Assembly: GCA_029981855.1 (NCBI GenBank)
Contig: JARRCS010000015.1
Location: forward strand, 62,001 to 126,000
DNA length: 64,000 nt
From: Halanaerobiales bacterium
GTDB taxonomy: Bacteria; Bacillota; Halanaerobiia; Halanaerobiales; DTU029
Direction of reading: 5' to 3'
Position 1 is the first letter of the stretch. Every line of letters begins with the position of its first letter. Positions 58,281 through 64,000 of this stretch are shown here, piece after piece. The notes beneath the pieces were generated by a model that saw only the letters and a program-made list of their open reading frames with translations, had not been told where the DNA came from and did not search any database. The translations under genes were made by a program, and so were the position numbers.

Positions 58281-58736
58281 ATGTGGTATTTTATTGTTTA
58301 TGGCTTATTTGCAGTATGGGTATTTTGGGATGCAAGAAAAAGAAAAAACAATTTGTGGGCATGGCCATTAACAACTTTCTTTTTAGGCCCTATCATTCTC
58401 CCCTTTTATTTTGCTAAAAGAAATCTTAAAGATGGTGAAGTAAGAGAAGGTGGAACTGGTTGGAATGTTCTTAAAAACTTTGCTTTATTATGGACTTTAA
58501 CTATGTTTATTGCGGGTATAGCTGGAATGATAGGAGCTGGAAGTATAGTTGAAGAAGCTGCAACAGAAACAGAACAAGCAGGAGCTATTATTGGTGCTGG
58601 TTTAGGCTTAGGAATGATATTTATGTTGTGGTTTATTCCGATGATAATTGCTATAATTATTGGAGTTTTCTTAAAGAAATCATCTATTGTAGAAAATGGT
58701 CCAACTGGACCTTTGGCAGAATTGAAAGAAGAATAA
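58281..58736 (+). CDS. Membrane protein with three to four helices
   Basis: 151 residues, strong AAAGGAGG site. Helices at about 2-18, 27-43, 66-90 and 100-128. The IVENGPTGPLAEL end is polar. AT-rich moron. No family recognised; small membrane proteins here may exclude other phages. Confidence 0.6.
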   Translation: MWYFIVYGLFAVWVFWDARKRKNNLWAWPLTTFFLGPIILPFYFAKRNLKDGEVREGGTGWNVLKNFALLWTLTMFIAGIAGMIGAGSIVEEAATETEQAGAIIGAGLGLGMIFMLWFIPMIIAIIIGVFLKKSSIVENGPTGPLAELKEE

Positions 58737-58782
58737 TTATCGGGCCCCATTGTTGGAGCTTTTTTAAAAGGAGATGATTTTA

Positions 58783-59256
58783 ATGAAAAAGCACTTAACT
58801 ATTAATTTGGTTGTTTTGATGGTTTTATTTGCTATATGTAGTATCGTTTCTGCTGAAGAACTAACCAAAGAAGAAATTATTCAAAAGCTTCATGAAATAT
58901 TTGCTATAGAAAATGATATAGCGAGGTTGGAAACTTATGATCAATTTGTTGCCAGTTTAGGTGCAAATACAAGTAATTTTTCTTCTATCAGCAATAATAT
59001 TGTTGCTGAATATTCAGGTAATGGAATGAAAAATACAAGACCATTTAAAGTTAATGGTCCCTGGGAGATACAATGGGATGCGAAGGGCGATATATTCCAA
59101 ATATTTTTATTTAGTGGAGATGGCCAGTTAATAGATATTGCTGCTAATCAACAAGGACCAGGCAAAGGTTCGTATTATAGTCCTAAAGTAGGTGAATATT
59201 ACTTGCAGGTTAATGCTTTAGGAAATTGGGAAATTAAGATTGTTCATGTAAAATAG
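58783..59256 (+). CDS. Exported hypothetical protein
   Basis: 157 residues from ATG 58783 (AAGGAG nine bases before). Sec signal peptide (INLVVLMVLFAICSIVSA, cleavage after SAE or near). The mature part has a helical start, then a beta-sandwich-like WEIQWDAKGDIFQIFLFSGDG..YLQVNALGNWEIKIV, similar to small exported carbohydrate- or bacteriocin-type domains. Moron gene. Confidence 0.6.
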   Translation: MKKHLTINLVVLMVLFAICSIVSAEELTKEEIIQKLHEIFAIENDIARLETYDQFVASLGANTSNFSSISNNIVAEYSGNGMKNTRPFKVNGPWEIQWDAKGDIFQIFLFSGDGQLIDIAANQQGPGKGSYYSPKVGEYYLQVNALGNWEIKIVHVK

Positions 59257-59321
59257 GCTATTTAAAACTGAAAACAGATAATCGAGAGTTATTTTGAAAA
59301 AGAAATTAAGGAGGCTTATTC

Positions 59322-60362
59322 ATGAAATATGTTCCTGTTTTAAAATGGAAAAAGGGTGAAAAATTAGCTTTAAAATACCTTTCTGCAGAACATAAAAACA
59401 TGATAAAACCTTTATTTGAAATATATGACCAAGACGAGCCAGAAGATTTTATTCAAGATTTAAACGAATATTATGAAGACCAAGTCTATATAGATACTTT
59501 GTATATTGATGAAGGAGATCGTAGTTACATATTATCTATCTTTAACTCAATGGAACAGACTTCAAGAAACGATCATCCTGTTGTTTACTATGAAGACATT
59601 AATAATATTGCCGATGAATTGTTTGAAAAAGCAGAAAAAGCCCTTTTTCGAATTCCTGTTCCAATTGATATTGACGGTCCAGAAATTGGAACTATCTTAA
59701 ATTCAATAAAAGAATGTTGTCAAAGAAATAATGTTAACATCGATTTAATGTTTGATGCTGGCGAACAAACAGGAAAAAGAGATATTAAATATCTATTTCT
59801 TGAATTTAAAGACATTTTTAGTACTCTAAATCAACTTGATGCCTTCTATGAAAGCATAATTATTTCTTTAACTTGCTTCCCAAAATCGTTAGGAAATATT
59901 GCTGCTGGTGGAAGCTTGATACAAGAAAGATTTGAAATAGATTTCTATTTAAAAATTTTGAGTTTATTAGAAAAAGACTATGAAAATATTAGGCCTGAAA
60001 TCATTTTTTCTGATTACGGTGTTGCAAAATTTACCGAAACGGAAATAGATTTTGCATTGATGAAATACCCCCCTTTACCTAAAACAAAATATACAACAGA
60101 AAATAGTTACTGGATTTTAAAAGGCCAAAGAGATAGAACAAGTAAACAATGGATAAAAAATTATGATGACTTAGCAAAAGAAATAGTGAATTCAGACGTA
60201 TATTGCGGAGAAGATTTCTCATATGGGGATCTAAAAATTAAGCAAAAAGCCTATGGATTGGAAGGTGAGGGGCCAGGAAATCATGGAGACTGGGTAACTA
60301 TTTGCACTAACCATCACATAGCTGTTGTATTGGAACAGCTCTCCAAGATTCGCGAGATTTAA
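59322..60362 (+). CDS. sce7725/beta-family protein
   Basis: 346 residues. KYVPVLKWKKGEKLALKYLSAEHKNMIKPLFEI is the signature start of the beta-protein (PF14350, sce7725-like) family. The end has DRTSKQWIKNYDDLAKEIV and YGDLKIKQKAYG..GPGNHGDWVTICTNHH. Partners of this family are sce7726-type proteins, and one is convergent here with a 56-base overlap. Likely a defence pair; mechanism unknown. Confidence 0.75.
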   Translation: MKYVPVLKWKKGEKLALKYLSAEHKNMIKPLFEIYDQDEPEDFIQDLNEYYEDQVYIDTLYIDEGDRSYILSIFNSMEQTSRNDHPVVYYEDINNIADELFEKAEKALFRIPVPIDIDGPEIGTILNSIKECCQRNNVNIDLMFDAGEQTGKRDIKYLFLEFKDIFSTLNQLDAFYESIIISLTCFPKSLGNIAAGGSLIQERFEIDFYLKILSLLEKDYENIRPEIIFSDYGVAKFTETEIDFALMKYPPLPKTKYTTENSYWILKGQRDRTSKQWIKNYDDLAKEIVNSDVYCGEDFSYGDLKIKQKAYGLEGEGPGNHGDWVTICTNHHIAVVLEQLSKIREI

Positions 60363-60909
60363 GTTTTTCTTTGACATATTCTTTTATATCATTATTAGAA
60401 ACATTATTAACTATTTTCTCTGCAAGCTCATATCTGGTCTTACTTTTAACACCTTTTGTAATTCCATATTTTTTCAGCAATTCTAGTTGCTCGCTTTTCC
60501 AAAGAATACAAGCAAGAGATAAGATATCCAATTCTTTATTTTGTCTTGGTTCTCTTTCACTATATATAACTAAAGAATCCTCTTCTTCAACAACATATTC
60601 TATACCCCACCAATCCGGAATAATTTCTTTAGCTTTAGAAAAGTGAGATCCTGATACAACAAGTGTTATGTTATCAAAAAATTTATTATAAAATTCAATT
60701 TGGGAGGGTAGCCGTTCTAGAGTATCCCTTTCACTTTTTATTTCGTACCCGTTAATGTTGTGGTTAATTACTGCTATATCTATTCTTGCATTCCCCGCAC
60801 ATACATCCATTTCAGGAATAACTACTGTACTTGGATCTGAACTATACGGTTCTAATTTTGATAGTTTATTCAATAAAGGACCTCTTATATCTTGATCATA
60901 AAGCGGCAT
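60307..60909 (-). CDS. sce7726-family protein with PD-(D/E)XK-like site
   Basis: 200 residues from ATG 60909 (GGAGGG about 7 bases upstream). ARIDIAVINHNINGYEIKSERDTLERL has Asp44, Glu56 and Lys58 in the D..ExK spacing of restriction-type nucleases. Start YDQDIRGPLLNKL and the end LEKTRYELAEKI match the sce7726 family. Converges with the sce7725-like gene. Could cut foreign nucleic acid. Confidence 0.8.
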   Translation of the reverse strand: MPLYDQDIRGPLLNKLSKLEPYSSDPSTVVIPEMDVCAGNARIDIAVINHNINGYEIKSERDTLERLPSQIEFYNKFFDNITLVVSGSHFSKAKEIIPDWWGIEYVVEEEDSLVIYSEREPRQNKELDILSLACILWKSEQLELLKKYGITKGVKSKTRYELAEKIVNNVSNNDIKEYVKEKLKSRESWRAVPIQQLCDG

Positions 60910-61074
60910 ACATAAACCCTCCCTCACATGTTTTTTTGATGTACATTGGTTTTCATAAATCAATATCGCGGGTTTTCATAGTTTCATTATTATATGTAAC
61001 TATAGTATAATACTATGTAAGTATATAATATTCCTTGTGGATAAAAGAATTTATTTTATTTTTTCACCTTAAAT

Positions 61075-61119
61075 CGAACATATGTGCTATATATGCACAA
61101 GTAGATTATAATATGTTCG
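61075..61119. repeat. Nested palindrome upstream of integrase
   Basis: Outer arms CGAACATAT / ATATGTTCG enclose an inner palindrome TGTGCTATATATGCACA (61083-61099). It lies 44 bases before the integrase start and shares CATATGTG with the palindrome near attL. Candidate operator or arm site. Confidence 0.55.
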
Positions 61120-61162
61120 TATTTATCCACATTATTAACAAAAATGTGAAGGAGGAATTCTT

Positions 61163-62311
61163 ATGGCTCATTTAAGAAAACGCGGAAACAGCTGGCAGAT
61201 CTGCATTGAGGCCGGAGTAGATCCGGCTACTGGGAAAAGAAAACGAATCTATAAAACAGTTAATGGAACCAAACGAGAAGCCGAAAAAGTAATGCATCAA
61301 CTTGCCCACAAGGTGGAAACCGGCCAGTATATAAAGCCTTCGGAAATAACATTGAAAGAATACCTGTTAAAATGGATAAAAAACTACGGAGAAAACAATC
61401 TTGCTCCCAGGACATATGAAAGCTATAAGCGAATTATTAAAAATCACCTTATACCGTTCTTAGGACAGCTTAAAATGAAGGAAATAAAGCCTATGCATAT
61501 AGTTGATTATCAAAATTACAAAATAAGAGAAGGCAGGCTGGACGGCAAGGGAGGCCTATCAAAGAGAACTGTGCAATATCACCACCGTATACTAAGCGAA
61601 GCCCTAAAACATGCTGTGATGCCATACAGAATATTAGAAAGCAACCCCTGTGCTTCTGTGAGCGCGCCTGTGCCCGATAAACCGGAGATAAACCCCTTAG
61701 ACCAGGAGCAGTTAACAGAACTGCTTAAGGCGGCTAAGAACGAAAATGAGTGGACATATAATTTGATTTATGTTGCAGCATTCACCGGGATGAGGCGCGG
61801 GGAAATTCTTGCTTTGAGGTGGAAAGATGTAGATTTTATTTCTCAAAAGCTACATGTCAGGCAGGGAGTTGTTAATGTAGACGGTCAGGGCCTGATTTTT
61901 AAAAAACCAAAAACAAAATCCAGCATAAGGCCGATTGATGTAGACAATGATGTTATAGCCATACTTAAAAAAATAAAAAAGCACCAGACCGAGAACAGGC
62001 TTAAAATAGGGCCGGCTTACGATAATAAGCATAACTTAGTTTTTACACATGAGGACGGGGCCCCTGTTTTACCGCAACTGGCAACCAGAAGATTTAATCA
62101 GGCGGCTAAAAAAGCCAATCTTGAAGGTTTTCGTTTTCATGATCTTCGTCACACCCATGCGACAATGCTTCTTAAAGCCGGAGTACATCCAAAAGTAGTC
62201 CAGGAGCGCCTGGGGCATTCATCGATTACTATAACAATAGACACTTATTCACACGTACTTCCATCAATGCAAAAAGAGGCACTCGAAAAACTAAAAATGC
62301 GGCTAAAATAA
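61163..62311 (+). CDS. int: Phage tyrosine integrase
   Basis: 382 residues. N-terminal AP2-like arm-binding domain (1-45), SAM-like core-binding domain (63-160), catalytic domain with Arg211 (TGMRRGE), Lys in FKKPKTKS, His326-x-x-Arg329 (HDLRH), His352 (LGHSS) and nucleophile Tyr362. Integrates at tRNA-Lys 96 bases downstream. GGAGG precedes the ATG. Confidence 0.95.
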   Translation: MAHLRKRGNSWQICIEAGVDPATGKRKRIYKTVNGTKREAEKVMHQLAHKVETGQYIKPSEITLKEYLLKWIKNYGENNLAPRTYESYKRIIKNHLIPFLGQLKMKEIKPMHIVDYQNYKIREGRLDGKGGLSKRTVQYHHRILSEALKHAVMPYRILESNPCASVSAPVPDKPEINPLDQEQLTELLKAAKNENEWTYNLIYVAAFTGMRRGEILALRWKDVDFISQKLHVRQGVVNVDGQGLIFKKPKTKSSIRPIDVDNDVIAILKKIKKHQTENRLKIGPAYDNKHNLVFTHEDGAPVLPQLATRRFNQAAKKANLEGFRFHDLRHTHATMLLKAGVHPKVVQERLGHSSITITIDTYSHVLPSMQKEALEKLKMRLK

Positions 62312-62324
62312 AAGCTATGGCGTC

Positions 62325-62338
62325 AAAATGGCGACATT
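62325..62338. repeat. Second copy of possible integrase arm site
   Basis: AAAATGGCGACATT, identical to 7624-7637 near attL. Lies between int and attR. Confidence 0.5.
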
Positions 62339-62354
62339 TTTCTCAAAAACAAAA

Positions 62355-62381
62355 AAGAGTCTATCAACATGATAGGCTCTT
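62355..62381 (-). terminator. Phage-supplied terminator for the tRNA operon
   Basis: On the minus strand AAGAGCCTATCA-TGT-TGATAGACTCTT is followed by TTTTTTG. It sits just inside the prophage, 26 bases after the tRNA-Lys CCA, replacing the host terminator displaced to 7333-7359. May also end int transcription. Confidence 0.8.
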
Positions 62382-62386
62382 ATCCT

Positions 62387-62453
62387 TGTTATATCAATAA
62401 AAAAAATGGTAGGCCATTGGGGACTCGAACCCCAAACCCCCTGATTAAGAGTC
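62387..62453. repeat. attR (3' half of intact tRNA-Lys)
   Basis: 67 bases shared with attL. The crossover must lie within it, probably in the anticodon-loop to T-arm part. The tRNA sequence is restored by phage DNA. Confidence 0.9.
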
Positions 62454-62483
62454 AGGTGCTCTAGCCGATTGAGCTAATGGCCT
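62407..62483 (-). tRNA. tRNA-Lys (anticodon CTT)
   Basis: Full cloverleaf: acceptor AGGCCAT/ATGGCCT, D-arm GCTC/GAGC, anticodon stem CCTGA with loop CTCTTAA, T-arm TGGGG-TTCGAGT-CCCCA, discriminator A and encoded CCA. Prophage target; last gene of the tRNA operon. Confidence 0.95.
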
Positions 62484-62496
62484 ACGTTGCATTTGA

Positions 62497-62574
62497 TGGG
62501 GTGGGTGATGGGGCTTGAACCCACGGCCTCAGGAGCCACAATCCTGCGCTCTAGCCAACTGAGCTACACCCACC
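62497..62574 (-). tRNA. tRNA-His (anticodon GTG)
   Basis: Acceptor GTGGGTG/CACCCAC with the extra 5' G of tRNA-His, loop TTGTGGC, discriminator C, encoded CCA. Confidence 0.95.
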
Positions 62575-62596
62575 ATATTATAATGTTGTATTTTAA

Positions 62597-62673
<77 letters not shown>

Positions 62674-62690
62674 TTAGCGTACCGACGTCC

Positions 62691-62767
62691 TGGAGCGGGA
62701 AACGGGACTCGAACCCGCGACCCTCAGCTTGGAAGGCTGATGCTCTGGCCAACTGAGCTACTCCCGC
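62691..62767 (-). tRNA. tRNA-Gly (anticodon TCC)
   Basis: Acceptor GCGGGAG/TTCCCGC (one G-T pair), anticodon stem TCAGC with loop CTTCCAA, encoded CCA. Confidence 0.95.
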
Positions 62768-62768
62768 G

Positions 62769-62845
62769 TGGTCGGAGCGAAAGGATTTGAACCTTCGACC
62801 CCCTGCTCCCAAAGCAGGTGCGCTACCAAACTGCGCCACGCTCCG
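62769..62845 (-). tRNA. tRNA-Pro (anticodon TGG)
   Basis: Acceptor CGGAGCG/CGCTCCG, anticodon stem CCTGC with loop TTTGGGA, encoded CCA. Confidence 0.95.
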
Positions 62846-62943
62846 CTCAAGACAAGTAATAGTATACCGTAAATGAGGTAAATGGTCAAAAAGGATAAAT
62901 TGGCATTAGAGCCGATTAATGGCGATAAAACCTGTTTAAATTA

Positions 62944-63552
62944 TTATAGCTCTCTATATCTATCTTTTATTGCCTTCCTCATCTTCTGCAAAGCCATGGC
63001 CCGGTGACTGATTTTATTCTTCACCTCAAGGGGTAGTTCGGCCATGGTTTTGTTATATTCGGGAACCAGAAATAAAGGGTCATAACCAAAACCGTTATCT
63101 CCCCTGGGGGCTGTTAAAATAACTCCCTTACAGGTCCCCTCCACCGTAACCTCACTACCATCATCGGGATCAACCAGAGCCATAACACATTTAAATCTGG
63201 CAGTACGTTGCTCAAGCGGGACATTCTCCAGTTCTTTTAATAACTGCAGATTATTTTTCTCATCACTGGCTCCGGGGCCGGCATATCTGGCAGAATAAAC
63301 CCCCGGTCTCCCACCAAGATAGTCTACCTCTAATCCCGAATCATCGGCCAGGGTTAATTCCCCCGTCTCTCTAGCCCTGACCCTCGCTTTTTTTAAGGCA
63401 TTTTCCCGAAAGGTTTCCCCGTCCTCAATTACATTAGAGAGCGAGGGAAAGCTATCAAGACCGATCACCTCAAGATTTAAATCCTGTAAATAATCCTTGA
63501 TTTCGGCAATCTTACCTTTATTATTGCTGGCAATCAATATTCTCTTACTCAT
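62944..63552 (-). CDS. rdgB: XTP/dITP diphosphatase (RdgB/HAM1)
   Basis: 202 residues. Hydrolyses non-canonical purine triphosphates such as dITP and XTP. ILIASNNKGKIAEI start, ADDSGLEVDYLGGRPGVYSARYAG active loop, and GFGYDPLFLVPE, KNKISHRAMAL are all present. Directly follows rph, an arrangement common in Gram-positive bacteria. Confidence 0.95.
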   Translation of the reverse strand: MSKRILIASNNKGKIAEIKDYLQDLNLEVIGLDSFPSLSNVIEDGETFRENALKKARVRARETGELTLADDSGLEVDYLGGRPGVYSARYAGPGASDEKNNLQLLKELENVPLEQRTARFKCVMALVDPDDGSEVTVEGTCKGVILTAPRGDNGFGYDPLFLVPEYNKTMAELPLEVKNKISHRAMALQKMRKAIKDRYREL

Positions 63553-63557
63553 GATGA

Positions 63558-64000
63558 CTACTCAACCCCCAGACTTTCTTTTTGGGCGGCAATTAATTCC
63601 CTGATACCCTTTTCTGCCAGATCAAGAAAGACATCCATCTTCTGCCGCGAAAAGGGATACTTTTCAGCAGTTCCCTGAATTTCAATAATCTTACCCTCTT
63701 CAGTCATCACGATATTCATGTCGACCTGGGCCTGTGAATCCTCGGCATAACAGAGATCCAGTAGTATCTCTCCATCTACTATACCCACACTGGTTGCGGC
63801 CATAAAGCTGCTTAAAGGGGATTCCTCCAGCTCTCCCGTTTCGATTAAATAACTAACAGCATCTACCAGTGCCACATAGGCCCCGGTAATTGAAGCTGTC
63901 CTGGTTCCTCCATCAGCCTGGATGACGTCACAATCAACCCAGATTGTTTTCTCACCTATCTTATCAAGATCGATAATTGAACGCAGAGAGCGCCCGATTA
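63558..64000 (-). CDS. rph: Ribonuclease PH, 5' part outside the window
   Basis: The frame is open to the window edge, so the start lies beyond 64000. Visible C-terminal part: [38 protein letters not shown] and [22 protein letters not shown]. 3'-5' phosphorolytic exonuclease that trims tRNA ends. It fits the tRNA operon next door. Confidence 0.95.
   Translation of the reverse strand, partial: IGRSLRSIIDLDKIGEKTIWVDCDVIQADGGTRTASITGAYVALVDAVSYLIETGELEESPLSSFMAATSVGIVDGEILLDLCYAEDSQAQVDMNIVMTEEGKIIEIQGTAEKYPFSRQKMDVFLDLAEKGIRELIAAQKESLGVE

Larger units (their letters stand above)
7447..62453. mobile_element. Integrated temperate phage with contractile tail (prophage)
   Basis: The prophage runs from attL (7447-7512) to attR (62387-62453), with the integrase next to attR at the intact tRNA-Lys. 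It carries a complete morphogenesis set (terminase, portal, capsid, sheath, tube, tape measure, baseplate), lysis genes, replication and recombination genes and a divergent lysogeny switch. Late and early genes are on the minus strand. Lysogeny genes and most cargo of the right arm are on the plus strand. I saw no broken structural gene, so it may be inducible. Confidence 0.93.

Overview
The window is dominated by one temperate phage with a contractile tail, integrated as a prophage of about 55 kb (7447-62453) in the 3' half of a tRNA-Lys gene. The host looks like a low-GC Gram-positive anaerobe of the Clostridia/Halanaerobiia type. The basis for this is strong AGGAGG ribosome binding sites, CCA-encoding tRNAs in the order Pro-Gly-Arg-His-Lys next to rph-rdgB, and RemA-, ImmA- and XRE-type phage regulators. 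I cannot name a genus from sequence alone. A 66-67 bp duplication (7447-7512 and 62387-62453) marks the two attachment sites. The tRNA-Lys gene is intact at the integrase side.

Left flank (1-7446): degraded mobile DNA. It holds the end of an IS4/IS1634-type transposase, an exported protein, a small Cys/Gly-rich peptide gene, an IS256-type transposase broken by two frameshifts, and three unrelated small genes in one orientation. These three genes are separated by three related 135-180 bp repeats whose ends resemble integron attC sites. A remnant of a tyrosine recombinase sits at the head of this array. A fragment of a phage repressor lies just outside attL.

Prophage, left to right: (a) AT-rich cargo at 7.7-9.5 kb with a Panacea-domain antitoxin and two partners; (b) lysis genes at 9.8-11.0 kb; (c) a complete diversity-generating retroelement (DGR) at 11.0-14.4 kb (reverse transcriptase, template repeat, Avd, and a C-type-lectin-like target with the variable repeat at its C-terminus); (d) baseplate, tail hub, tape measure, tail chaperone with a probable programmed -1 frameshift, tube and sheath (14.4-26.3 kb); (e) connectors, capsid, scaffold, XkdF-like protease, a very large MuF fusion protein, portal and terminase (26.3-39.2 kb); (f) ParB-like and Dam methylase genes, then a promoter/terminator control region at 41.1-41.3 kb; (g) early genes on the same strand (41.3-54.8 kb): ArpU-like activator, RecU, ADP-ribosylglycohydrolase, two DUF5131 proteins, ASCH, RemA-like, replication initiator and helicase loader, MBL hydrolase, RecT, SMC-like ATPase and regulators; (h) a divergent lysogeny switch at 55.3-55.5 kb with four TAAC-N5-GTTA operators, and a fifth inside the leftward gene; (i) rightward lysogeny/cargo genes (55.5-60.4 kb): repressor, SAP-domain protein, a repressor paralogue without a DNA-binding domain, HicBA, ImmA, membrane and exported proteins, and an sce7725/beta-family protein convergent with an sce7726-family nuclease-like gene; (j) the integrase at 61.2-62.3 kb.

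Right flank (62454-64000): five tRNA genes, rdgB and the 3' part of rph, all on the minus strand.

How it fits together: the XRE repressor and its operators hold the switch, and ORF6N antirepressor, ImmA and the truncated repressor paralogue are possible modulators. RecT, the SMC-like ATPase, the MBL protein and RecU form a recombination module. The late operon starts near 41.15 kb and passes through a terminator-like hairpin, which suggests activator or antitermination control. The DGR probably diversifies a tail-tip receptor-binding protein.
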